64,000 bases of DNA from Ananas comosus (taxonomy: Eukaryota > Streptophyta > Magnoliopsida > Poales > Bromeliaceae). A model generated the notes under the pieces. The model made no database searches. It was not told the DNA's origin and worked only from the letters and a program-made list of their open reading frames with translations. This document shows positions 22,607 through 34,721 of the stretch, piece by piece. Made by a program: the position numbers and the translations under genes. How positions within the stretch are numbered: position 1 is the first letter of the stretch; each line of letters begins with the position of its first letter. The stretch is from assembly GCF_001540865.1 (NCBI RefSeq), contig NC_033635.1, positions 1,822,916 through 1,886,915 on the forward strand, read 5' to 3'.

Positions 22607-23120
22607 TGTAGTCGCTCGATCCTTCTCTCTCTCTCCCCTTCGCCTACGCTTCTTCTTCTTCTTCTTCTTCTTCTCTTATCCTACTACAGAGGATTCATCG
22701 CCATTAATGACGAGAGATCTCGGGGGAATTGGGAGGAAGAAGAGGAGCGTTAGCTTTGAGACGTTTGAAGTGGCGAAGGGAATAAGCGAGTCGATGCCCA
22801 CTCCGCTCTTGGGCCGCGTAGAACTTACATTACCGGGTAAGAATTTGGTCTTCAAACGGATCGAGTAAGAACCCAACCATATCGTTAACCCGAAAATGTG
22901 TATTGGAATTTGGAAAGTCTTATCGCCGTTGGATTCGCCTTGAAGCAGCCATTCAGTAACTCCCAACTTCCCGGCAAATTCTACACGTTACGGCGCCGAC
23001 TTTATAAAGTTTGTTGCTCTTCTGCAACAAATTCCTATAGAAGTCGCCAAATTATCTGTATCGCCAACGACTTCACTGACGCCGGCACATCAGCATGTTT
23101 CATCAATGACTTTGTATTAA
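22607..23120. promoter_or_regulatory. 5' flank of the SEC12-like gene
   Basis: This GC-rich flank contains a (CTT)n tract at about 22651-22675 and probably includes the 5' leader and promoter of the minus-strand gene. No specific element can be named with confidence. Confidence 0.4.
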
Positions 23121-23513
23121 GGGATTATTTGGTTGTATATAGTTTATAATTTATAAATATATTATTATTGTAACCATATGTAGATCTATATTCAGTGTTT
23201 GATTTTCAATGCATTTGAATCTAACGGCTATAGTTGGAACTGTACAAGAAAAAGCCCAAATTTAAATGTATACCACTCTGATCAATTTTTAAGTAGAATT
23301 TTTTTTTTCTACGTTAAAGATAATATATCATCACCATATAAAGAACATAATAAAATTAAAAAAATGCATTTCTTAATTGCATATAACCTAACAAATCATT
23401 TACTTTTTATTACATCCAATTAAACAAAATACATGTAGTTGTAATTATTTAACTTTCAACTATATATATTTTTAACTATATTAATTTTTTAATTACATCC
23501 AACCAAATAGTTC
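23121..23513. mobile_element. Tourist-like MITE with TAA duplication
   Basis: The 393 bp AT-rich element begins GGGATTATTTGGTTG and ends CAACCAAATAGTTC, imperfect inverted repeats, between TAA at 23118-23120 and TAA at 23514-23516. It has no coding capacity. It is a different sequence family from the 690 bp MITEs. Confidence 0.6.
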
Positions 23514-24052
23514 TAAGCCTGATGTAGTTCAAATTTGATTATAGTATTCGTAATCACCAATTTTACTCATTGTCAAATTATTGTACATCTCATGTACCTC
23601 GCCAAATATTGGAGGAAAAAATACTTTAAAGTAAAAAACAGCATATAAATGTAGTCTATAACATTTTAATTTATAATATCTAAAAAATCTATGCACAAAA
23701 ATGTTACAAAATTTAAAAATCTCTTATCTAGCATCAAGTAGCTCCAAAAAGTTAATATTATATGGGAAAAAAGATTTATTCGATTGATCAGTACTCATTC
23801 AAATTATATAATTTTTATATATAGGTCTTTCGAATGTGATAGGATAAGTCTTGTAAACTAAATGAAAAATGTTAGCTATATATCCTAAAAAGGAGAGTAA
23901 ATCTTATACTTTTTATCTTATAATTTACAAAATCTTTAAAATTTTATTTTTATTTATTAATTGACATAATAAGTAATGAATAAAAATGTGTAAAATTTAT
24001 ATTTTTTGAATTGTACAAATAATATTGCTCAAACTAAATTCTAAGACATTGA
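23514..24052. other. AT-rich spacer between two MITEs
   Basis: No gene, RNA or repeat was recognised in this very AT-rich stretch. Confidence 0.5.
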
Positions 24053-24742
24053 GAGCACGTTTGGTTTGCGCTATCTTTTTAAGATTCCTAATAATTCAAT
24101 AAAAATAAAAAAATATGACGGTGTTTGGCTAAACATACTAAGTAATCTAATTGGTAATATTAGATTTTCTTGAGAATGAGATTCATTCCAAAGTACTAAT
24201 CACATTCCCTTGAGAGAGGGTGGGTATCCTTATATTAATGAATTGGGATAATCATAATATGTCTAATCTCTTTCTTCTCCCTACCTGCCGGCTAGTTGGT
24301 ATTATTTTTCTTTACACTCTAACCTCATATCTCTCTTTAAACTTATTTTTTTCTCTCTAAATTTCAATTTTTTTTCTCTCTCTAAACTGAGCTCTCTTCC
24401 CCCCTCTTTTTCTAAAATCTCAACTCTCTCACTCTCTCTAATCTCGATTCTATTTTTCTTTCTATTTCTTTAATTATGCTCTCTCTTTCTAACCTATGTT
24501 CTCTCTCCCCCTTTTTTCTAAAAAGATGTTGAAATTTTTGGTGGCATTATTTAAAATTAATTAAAGAAAATAAATAAATAAATTGTATATTTTTTGTAAA
24601 CTTAAATAACATAACTAAATAATATAACCGTGCGAACCAAACACAGGAATGCAACATTCTTAGTAATAGGATGAATAAGAATAAGATTCTCTGACATCTT
24701 TTTATTGCTTGTAATTTTTCATAGTACGAACCAAACGCACCC
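24053..24742 (+). mobile_element. Tourist-like MITE copy 2, upstream of URB2
   Basis: A 690 bp copy of the GGGTGCGTTTGGTTCG family, with a decayed left end (GAGCACGTTTGGTTTGCG) and an intact right end (GAACCAAACGCACCC). It is flanked by TGA on both sides (24050-24052 and 24743-24745). The right end lies only 216 bp before the URB2 start codon, so it forms part of the proximal promoter region. Confidence 0.85.
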
Positions 24743-24861
24743 TGAATTTCAATGGTGCGGTCCATGAAATGTCCGGATACACGTGGTAGAGAGAATAATT
24801 TATCGTTGCTACGGGATGCATTCAATCCGGCAAAACACCTATTTCGCTGCCGACTTCAGAA

Positions 24862-24893
24862 AAACCCTACGAGAGCGCCAGTAGAAAACCCTA
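24862..24893 (+). promoter_or_regulatory. Two telo-box motifs in the URB2 leader
   Basis: AAACCCTA occurs at 24862-24869 and again at 24886-24893, within 100 bases of the start codon. Telo boxes are known from promoters and leaders of plant ribosomal-protein and ribosome-biogenesis genes, which suits the URB2 assignment. Confidence 0.6.
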
Positions 24894-24958
24894 CATATAA
24901 GCCTCTCTCTCTCTCTTCTTCCTTCTTCGGTCTCGACCCCGACCACGACCTCTCTCCC

Positions 24959-27900
24959 ATGGAGTTACCCCGCCCAATCCCCTCCCCACTCCCTATCAAC
25001 AGCAAGAGAAAACGAACCCTATCTTCAGAACCCCATGAAGAAGAGGAAGAAGACGAAGAAGCAAACCCTAGCCCTAACAAAAATTCCAAGCATCGTGGTG
25101 TTTGGGAGAACGTCGACCTCATCCTCTCCCTCCAAAGCAAAGACATACCCCTCAAAAGGTCCGTTTCTTCGACCTCAGAAACGATTTAATTTGTACTAGT
25201 TCTTTCCTACGTGCTATTTGATGTGATTTAGCGTAGAACTAATGCAGGAAAATCGAACTTGTTTTCGATTTCGTCGCCTCGGAATCTATATGTTGTGATC
25301 GACGTGTACAACCAGTTTCAATCACCCGCTTAGTGTCTTTTGTCGGCAACTGGATGCAACCAGTTTTGATTTCTTCGGAGAATAGTAGGAAGGATTTGGA
25401 GATTTGGGATCCTTGTTTGGATCATAGATGCTGGGCCGTTCTCAAATTCTGTCTAGACAAGTCTTTTATTTCTGTCTCCCCAAATTTACTTCGAGCAATT
25501 ACTCGTATTGCGAGGCACGCGTTGTTGGGAATCAGTGGTGGTAGCTCATCTAGTAGGGAAGAATCTTCTAAGTTGTTTGAGCAGGTTTCGGAGTACTTAT
25601 CTGTGCTTCTATCCTCCAATTCAAGAGCTTTTTATAATGCAGGAGTTGATTTATGGATCTCCTGTGCAGTTGAATTTGTTAATTTGGTTCACAAAGTTAC
25701 TGCTAATGATAAGCCTGGTTCTTCTGGCCATCAAGTTCTTTTAGCCCTTTCAATATGTCTGCTTGAGCACTTTGCTAGCTTTCTGAGGTTTTACCCGAAT
25801 CCCAAGAACATCTTTCGAGCTTTCGTAGACCGGCTTCTCGACCCATTGTTGGAATTGCTGGTTTTATTGCACTCGCAAGGTAGCGGAGGTAAAGGTGAAC
25901 AGGTGGGAAGCTTGTTGAGGATTGTTGGAGAGGTTTTGTCAAATGGTTTGTTTCATCCTGCCCACATTAATGGGTTTTTGAGTTTGCAAAGCTTGAAGGT
26001 GAAGCATGAAGATACGGAGCGGAGAGGATTAAAAGGTAGCTACCATCAACACTTCTTTCAGAGATTCAAAGGTATTAAAACGGAGAATAAGGCAGTATTA
26101 CTAGGTGGGTTTGGTTACCTATTTCAGTTGTTTGTTGGTAGAGTTAGGAACCGGAGAGGAGCTAATATGGCATCTAAAGGGGCGACCAATCCAGCCTTGT
26201 GGAGAAGTAGTGTGTCTTCTGAAGGAGCACAGGAAACTAATAAACCACTTTTTGAAGTGTTTGCTCGGTTTATGGAACCGTTGTTGCTCGAGTGTAAGGG
26301 ATGTGCACTACCGGAATATTCTGAGATGGGAGCAACGAGGCTGGTAAATACACTTTGCTTGCTCAAGTCAATGAATGAAACCCTAAAGACGTTCATTCAA
26401 GAGAGAATATATGTGCGAACAGATGACACAGAAGGAGTTCACTTTAAATTTTTGCAAGAGGTCCATGACACAATTATTTCGGTTGCAGGAGAAATATATA
26501 AATTTTGGTTATTACAATTGCATGTGAATGACACAAGCATTGTGAAGATGCTTCCACTGACAGCCAGGGAGGTTTTTGTTGCCGTGGGTTGCCTTTTAGA
26601 GATTGAATATAAGGTCGTGGGAGATGACCTTGTTAAGTTATGGCTGATGATGTTTGCATTTTCGGCAGTAAATATATCTTCAAAGGATGCAAAGCTTCAT
26701 TCCTTGCTTAACTCAGAAGTCCTGAATCTTGGATGCCAAATAATTAATGTATTTAGGGAGCTTCGCCAGGTTGGTATATTTTTTTATGAGCATTTACTTA
26801 CGACACCTTCTGACTTTTCTATGGATTTCTTTTCTAAAGAATATTGGGAAGGTAAATTTTCCTACCCTAATGATGCTTCCGCACATTGTCTCCTGTGACT
26901 GTGAGAAAGGATATTTCTTACATTTCTATGTCATTACTTTTTTGCTGCGACTGTAGTAGTTTAGGTTAGCATTAGGGCATGTTTTATGCAGAACTCTGAA
27001 GCCGTTATCCCTGTAATCCAATATATTTTGGTCAAAACATTTCTTTCCTTTTTCTTTTGGAGTGGTTGCTTTTATTTATTCGTCTTTGTTTTTTTTTCCC
27101 CTCTTGTTATCTGTAATGTAGGTAAATTATCCAGTTTTGGCACTGTGTAAAGCTGTGAGAGTCTTCAGAGTTATTGGCGATGCTAGTGCTGCAAGATATA
27201 CTTTGTTTATTCCTTCTTTGCCTTTATCCTCTCAAATGTGCTTGGAAGCTGTGGCAACTTTGGCATGCTCACAATCAATCCGAGCTGCAATTTGCAATTC
27301 AATCAAGACGATGCCAGAAAGGAAAGCCGGGGAATTTATAGATGAACTAAAAGAAGACCTCAGTGAAACAATGAAATGGATCAGACATAGTTCCTTTATG
27401 GATGGAGGCAGTTTAGATTCACTGGAAAGAAACACCTCATTTAGCACTATTTGGGATTTCAATCTCAAAACTTTAGGAAGAGTATTTTCTGAAATATACA
27501 GTTCAGTGTTAGATTCCCTTACTATTACCTCAACAAATAGTACCTTGGTAGGAAATTCTCTCGAAAGCTTGATGAATGCAATTAGACCAAGCTTCAGTCC
27601 TTTGGTGCAAAACCAATCTGATAATATCAACAAATTCATTCCTTTGGTGCAAAAACAATCTGATAATATCGAAAAATTCACTATCTTCCTTACAGGAACA
27701 AGTGTGGCTGACCAAGAAGTTCCTGACAGTGGAAGTGAAAGAAAAAACTTGTCATGGGCATTTGTCTTTTTCTTTCGCTTATACACGTCATGCAGAAGCT
27801 TATACCAACAATCTATTAGCCTCATGCCACCTGATTTGGCAAGAAAAGCATCAGAATTGATGGGGAGCTTATTTTCTGTATGCCATGGAACTGAATGGAC

Positions 27901-30900
27901 AGATAAGTCCAATTATGTTGACGAAGGCTATTTTTCTTGGATTGTTAAACCTTCCATTTCGCTTCTGGATTTTATTAAATATTTCCGAGATGCCTCTTTT
28001 AATAGAAGTTATGAGGATTGTGGGCCGCTTGTTTATGTCCTACACATTATGGCTTTACAGAGACTCAACAATCTAAACAGGAAAATTCAGGCTTTTAAGT
28101 TCTTGCTGGATGGGAGTAGACGACTGTTCAAAATGCAGAAGCAAAGAAACAAGGACACACGCAAGGGAAGCAAAAGATGGAAAAGGCTCCTTACTGCTTG
28201 TAGTTTGGAGGCTGCGCATCTGACCGGTTTCATGACTCACTACATACAATTATTGTTTCCTGACAGAAAACGTACCAAAACAGTTGATTCTCAAATATTA
28301 TCCTCATCAAATGAAGATGCCTGGGATGTGAGTGTCTGCTCATTGAATGAGAATTCACTTTCTGTTGGAATTTGGTGGCTTCTTTGCCAAAACATTGACG
28401 TATGGTGCTTTCATGCCTCTAAAAAGGATCTGAAGTATTTCTTAACACATTTACTGATCTACGGTTTGGCATGTGAAAAGAACAAAGGCATAAAAAAAAA
28501 CGGAGCTAGTCAACTTTTACACAAGGAAGTTTCTTTACGCCATATATCATTGGAGCTTCTTCGTGATACCGTTCTTTATGATCAAACAGTATGTAAATAT
28601 GCTAGACTAGTGATATTTGTCCTTTTACAAACAATGCTTGGACTAGGGCCACCATATCACCCATGAACCACCACCATTAAAAGCTGATACATACGTCCGA
28701 CCATAAACTTGTTTGATCGGTGAGGGTGTTTTGTGTTTGATAAAGCTTTTTGGCAGTGTTTGGTGGGTGAGAAAGATTATAAAAATCCCAAAGCATCATT
28801 TTGGGGTATGTGGCACTCTTTATGGGTTGTACTTCATCTTCAACATGGTGGCCCTGGTCCAGTCAATATGCCTTCCTCCCAGCACCCCACGCCCACACAA
28901 CCAATAAAGAAAAAAAAGAAAAAGAAATCATATTTCTATTGAGTTTCTTGTTGATCTGTTTGGAAATAATTACCATCTTTTCTTTTGTATCTTTTAATTT
29001 TGTCGCTTGTTACCAAATGGATGGTCAAATGAGGTTCACTTTGTTTTTACTTTTAGGTACTATCCAAGCATATGGCATCAATATTCTACACTATTCTGAA
29101 GAATTCGTTGTCTTCTATTGTGGAAGATGCTTATGCAACTTGTGTAGATCTGAATTCCCTACCCGATTGGTCAGAGATCTTGACAGCGTTGGAAAAACGA
29201 AATGCCGTGTATATGGATAGCCATGCTTTACATGTCCCGCCTTCAATGTCAGCATCAGATTTACAGATAAAGAAAGCTTCACTTTTGTCCTTTAAACCTG
29301 AAATAACAAGTTGTGAGAGTTTGCTTGATCTCTTATGTAAGATTCCTGAGGTACATCTTACTACTAAATCATTCTCTCAATATGCAACTTGCATTCTCCA
29401 TCTTGAGAGGTCAGTTTGTCCTCCGTTTTTGCTGTTTACTTCAGTAATCCCTGCTGTAAATTTTGATATCTTGATATTTGAAGGTATCTTTTTTTATCAA
29501 TCTTAGTTTATTTGTAAAATAATTTTGTAACTTTGTAGTTACCCATTTTATTTGTCCATGCTTTTGTATGCATTTTCTTGAAAATCAAGTAAGCGTTACA
29601 GGAGTAACTTCATTGTGATTTTTTCTTATTTTCAGGCTAGTGATTTCAAATTTGTTAATCAATCATGATGAATCCATTTCCAACAGCCCCTTCGAGCTCT
29701 TGAGACTGTTTCTATCCTGTCGAAGGACCTTGAGATATCTGGTTGTGTCACTTAATGAGTTTAATCAAGAAGCAAAGCCACTCTCAATTTTTTCTGGAAT
29801 TTTTGGTTCCTCTACAATAATTTGGCTTTTGGTATCAGTACACACATTAGTTGGATTGCCACATACGCTATTTGGGGAGTTCTATAATCAGTTAAACAAT
29901 ATAATCTTCTCTATAATAGATCATACCTCAAACATATTTTTGAATCTGAGCAGTAGACAGAAGATGAACTATGATACTAATGAAGATTATGCATCATGGG
30001 AGTATGGGGAACTTATTGCTCAAGCATTAGAGAAGCAAATGAGAAAGTTACCTGTGACTGTAGAGGGCAGCATCAGTGCTATCAAACTGGAAGCTTGTTT
30101 TCATATTTTGGACTGGAAAAAATTATCATGCACGCTATCTTGTCTGCAAGGTTTCTTATGGGGTCTCTCATCAACCTTAGCGAACATATGCAAGAATTCA
30201 GGAGGAAATCCACAATTAGTAGATGCCTTCAAATTTAGTAATTACGTTGCTGGATTTGAAAACTTTGTAGATCTTTGCATCTATTTGTTGCTTGTTGACA
30301 ACAATCAAGGGACTGTAGGTGTGCACTCTATTCATAATTTACTGGATCTGGATTTTGATAATGGATTGTTGAGCGTGGATTCTCTTTTAGATAGATGGAC
30401 TAAGTGTCCAAATTGTGAAATCCAAAATTCCAAATTGGAAGAAATTTCTGGTGAAGTTCCCAAAATTGATTTGTCAAATATGCACGATTTGAAATTCTCT
30501 TTATTTAAAGAACTTTTAAAGGGCAAAAATCCCCAGATTGCATATGCACTCAGAGAGCTCTTTGTTGCATCTGCTGCAATTCTTAAATTGAAGTCTATTG
30601 TATCTGTAAATGCAAATTCGCAGAAGTGCAGTCATATGGAATCATATTCAATGAGTATTCTTGTGAGAACATCTTATATGATACTCCAGGAAATGGCAGA
30701 AATGTGTGGCCAGCCCAATGCATTTTCTTTTGTCTGGATTGACGGGATCTTAAAATATCTTGAAGTTGTAGGGGTCTATTTTAGTATGGAGGACCCTAAA
30801 TTTTCAAAGGAAGTGTATACCCAGTTGATGAATTCTCATATGAGGGCTATTGGGAAGTGCATTTCGCTGCAAGGAAAGAATGCGACTCTCTCCTCTCATG

Positions 30901-33664
30901 AGACAGGATCAAATACAAAATTGCTACTGACTCGGAATGAATCAGGTCATGGTATTATGAAAGGTCTTGATCATGAACACTGTATTATAAATGCATTTAA
31001 ATCTAGGGTCAGAATGTCATTGAGAAAGTTTATCAGAAAACCACTCAAGTTACACATGAACACAGTTATACAAACTGTAGAAAAAGCACTAATTGGAGTG
31101 CAGCCAGGTTGCCATGCAATCTACAACATAAACATGGGAGAAATTGATGGAGGAAAAGTTTCCTTGATGGTTGCTGCTGGGATTGACACTTTGGATTTGG
31201 TTCTCGAGTCTCAACCTGGTAACTATAAAGAATTTAGCTTTTCTTTAGGGAGATTTTAAATATATATCCTTGCAAAATCATGAATTTACATATATACCAA
31301 TAAAATCTGAATTTTGATATATTTAAGTTTCTTACAGAAGTGCCCCAATCTAAAGTTGGGGATTAATCCGGTTCATGTGCATTGCTTGTGTTGCATGGCA
31401 GGCAAGCGGCAGGCATGATGTGCATATGTGAGAAACTAATATCAAAATTCAGACTATACAAAGGATATAAATTAAGTAGATAATGTTGCAGGGGTACATA
31501 TATGTAAACTTTTCTATAACAAATCTGTTATTAATTATTTAATAATTGGCTGCTTTGTCACATTGCATATACTGCAGTAAACGAGCGAGTTCTTTTTAAG
31601 AACATCCCAAGCTTAGTTGGTTCCCTGTTCAACATTATTTTGCACCTCCAGAGCCCAACAATCTTCTATGTAGAGAAGCCACCCTCCAGTAAGAGTGAGT
31701 TACATCCAGATGCAGGCACCGTCGTTCTAATGTGTGTTGAGGTTCTTACTAAGGTTGTCGGGAAGCATTCTTTTCAGATGGAGGTGTGCCATGTATCACA
31801 CTGTTTGTATATACCGATGGCACTTTTCAAGTACTTTCATAAAATCAAAGCTTCTCGGTCATTTCCTGATGTCAATCAATTCATCATTGATCGCCAGTTT
31901 ATGGTTGACTTGTACGCGGCATGTTGTAAATTGTTATGTACCACTCTTAAGCATCGAACACGGTAAACATTTGTTTCCCTTCCCATCTTGTATTCTGTAA
32001 TATTACTTTTTAAACTTCTGTTAGACTAAGCACAAGAAGAAAAAGGATCTTGATGGTTATAACAGGGATTAAGGTGCCAAAGCTACCCTGTTTGTAAACT
32101 CAACAATTCATTTAAGGGAAAACTAATTAGCGAAGATCATATGACTAGTGGTGTAATTTGATGTATCCAGGATCCTAAATTAAAGGTTTAAATTAACATG
32201 AAAACATATATGTAATTTATGTTTTTTGTTTCGTTATGTTTCATTAATTATCATATTGTTATTTCATGTGCTTATTTTGATTCATGTTTCAGCTTGTTTC
32301 AGCTATTTCTTATTGTTTCTACTGAAATGACTCTTGTTGCAGATTCCTTCAGATGTAATGTAGCAACCTCTAGAATTACAGTTTTAACTGTTTTATAGAG
32401 CTTAGTGTGTAATTGTTGAAAGCCGAGCTATAATATGTTTCTTCCTTACATCAGTTTTTATCCCCTGCCTGTAGTGAGGTTGAAAGATGCATTGCTCAAC
32501 TTGAAAATTCAGCAACTACTCTTCTTAGCTGTTTGGAGACTGTGGATGCTACCTTAGCAAGCATAAAAGGTTATTTTGCTTGGGAAGTGCAGGAGGCCCT
32601 AAAATGTGCTAGCTTTTTACGAAGGATCTATGAAGAGGTTTGTGATGCCTTAGTATGTTTCTATAAAGTGTACTTATATACAGTCATTGCTTTAAATACT
32701 TAGTTGATCATGAACCAGACCATTCTTTACCAAGTACACAGTAGATTTTGCCCTTATGTGGAGGAACTTAGGTTTTGGATCAGATTACTAAAACAAGAAT
32801 TGGCAATGTGAAGGCTTCCTCTGAGAACAGGAATACTGATGCTATATAACTGTAGTATCCTATATATATTACTATGCTTGATATTCTTCGTTCTGCATTT
32901 TTCTTATATATCTCTCCCCAGGTTTTAAGCCTGTAGCATACGGAGTTTAGAATATTTATATCTTTGTGTAGAACATAGCTTGGAGATGATAATTTGACAT
33001 TTTGCATGTAATTCACTACCAAAATTAAGCCAGAGTTATCTATATATATATATATATATATAAATAGAACTTGTCTTTTGTTTGACTTCAAGATGTGCTT
33101 CAAGTAATCTCTTATGCATAAACTGTCTTTACTTTGCTTGAATGCATCTAATAAAGAGCTTATATTGGCCTTGTTATTTTGTAGATAAGACAGCAAAAGG
33201 ATATCCTTGCAAAGTACTCCTTTTACTTCCTTTCAAATTACGTAAGCATCTATTCAGGGCATGGTCCTTTCCAAACCGGCATAGAAAGGTAAGACTAAAA
33301 TGCATCAAATGTAGCAAAGCTCTTTTGGTTGTGCTTTTCCTGTTACTTCTTCCCTTTACAGTAACAACAAATGTTTTTTTATGTTAATCCTCTAATTTCT
33401 ATGCAACAGAGAGATAGATGAGACATTGAGACCTGGTATCTATTCTCTAATTGATATTTGCTCAGCAGCCGATCTCCAACAGCTTCACACTGTTCTGGGT
33501 GGTCTGTTTCTGGATACATTTTGATTTGACCAAGTGTAGTAAATTGTTAGTTTCTTACTAACTTTTTGTTGCATTTTGATTTTGCAGAAGGCGCATGCAG
33601 AAGTACTCTTGCAGCTCTGCTACATGACTACAAACTACATTTTCAATATGAAGGGAAAATATAG
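24959..33664 (+). CDS. URB2: URB2/NPA2-type ribosome biogenesis protein
   Basis: Ten exons (24959-25158, 25248-26769, 27122-28588, 29057-29409, 29636-31218, 31578-31962, 32475-32637, 33185-33288, 33410-33498, 33588-33664) close in phase to about 1980 residues, as expected for the plant Urb2/Npa2 family. The N-terminus carries a KRKR basic patch and an acidic EEEEEDEE stretch. Most of the protein is helical repeat-like. The C-terminal Urb2 domain spans exons 7-10 (YFAWEVQEALKCASFLRRIYEE, RQQKDILAKYSFYFLSNY, RPGIYSLIDICSAADLQQLH, EGACRSTLAALLHDYKLHFQ). The yeast counterpart is a nucleolar factor in early pre-60S particles and 27S pre-rRNA processing. Residues about 734-761 hold a 14-residue tandem duplication. 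Two telo boxes precede the ATG. Confidence 0.92.
27599..27682 (+). repeat. 42-bp in-frame tandem duplication within URB2
   Basis: Two adjacent 42-base units encode PLVQNQSDNINKFI and PLVQKQSDNIEKFT. The few differences are mostly non-synonymous. The period is a multiple of three, so the frame is kept. It probably extends a loop or linker. It is either lineage-specific or recent, which alignment with relatives would settle. Confidence 0.9.
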
Positions 33665-34721
33665 TTCCCGTCAAAGCTTTTGTATTCTAGGTGCTAGTTC
33701 ATTCCTGGATCCTGCAGCTAAACTCATCTACTTGATAAATCCTATCGAATTGGTAAATGCATTGCCTTAACTATTTGAGAAAGCTTATTGAATCAGTAAA
33801 GGCGTTGAGGTCCGGATGACGTGCTACTGTTTCCATCAGTAACAGAAGATTTTGCAGGTTAGTTACATAACCCACTAGTATTTCCTATCGTTGCATTTAC
33901 TATTTTCAATTGAATTGAGTGTCTCCTGAACCTCTCCAGATTGTTGACATTATTTGAAGTTAAACACTCGACACAATGAGAATCAGATAGGCCGGAGCGG
34001 TCATTCATTTACCATGCAGGAAACAAGAAACAGTGGCTTGTTAAAAATTTGAAGAACTTGAGCCCTGCTTTTCATATAGGCTTATATTTAATCAGTTAAT
34101 TATTTATGTACAAAATCGTTCAGGATTTTGTTTTGTTTTGCTACCATCATGAGAGTCATTTCCTCGCTGGGTTATACTTCCTCTTGTTCTTGCGTAGGAT
34201 TGGAAAAATTATAGCATTACACGTGAAGCGAGTAGGTTATACTTCCTCTTGTTCTTGCATACACGTGAAGAGAGTAGTAGGTTTCTACTTCCCTTATTCT
34301 CGCCGGATAAATTCTACAAAATTCTCTCTCAACCCTTATGCATTACTCTCTGCTCATATCATTTGGAACCCGTAAAACTAGCAAATATGAAAATAAATCT
34401 TAGCATACCATATGATTCCACTTACCAGGTGGCAAACAGGGTCACACCATGATGAGCAGTTTGGGGATATATACAACACAGGCCACACCAATACATATAA
34501 CATTCTATGGGCAATCAATATACTATATACATTCAAATGCAAATAATGGTAGTGATTTTTCACTAGCCAGGATATATTTGCAGATAGACTTATCTGATTC
34601 TGGATCCACTTAATATCGCCGAAACTCTGATTCTCATTCTTCCACTATATCGAGAGCCTCGCAATATGCTGAAACACCAGTTTTCTCTGAGATTTGTATC
34701 TGAAATAAGCAGCCACCTTCT
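33665..34721. other. Spacer between convergent URB2 and unknown gene
   Basis: About 1 kb with no gene. It contains an imperfect duplication of GTTATACTTCCTCTTGTTCTTGC (about 34170 and 34233) joined to an ACGTGAAG motif, also doubled. Both 3' untranslated regions must lie here. Confidence 0.5.

Noticed and set aside
22240..22753. Plus-strand frames upstream of and across the SEC12-like first exon
   Set aside because: They are antisense to a spliced exon whose minus-strand frame matches the PHF1 family. They contain Arg/Gly-rich low-complexity sequence only.
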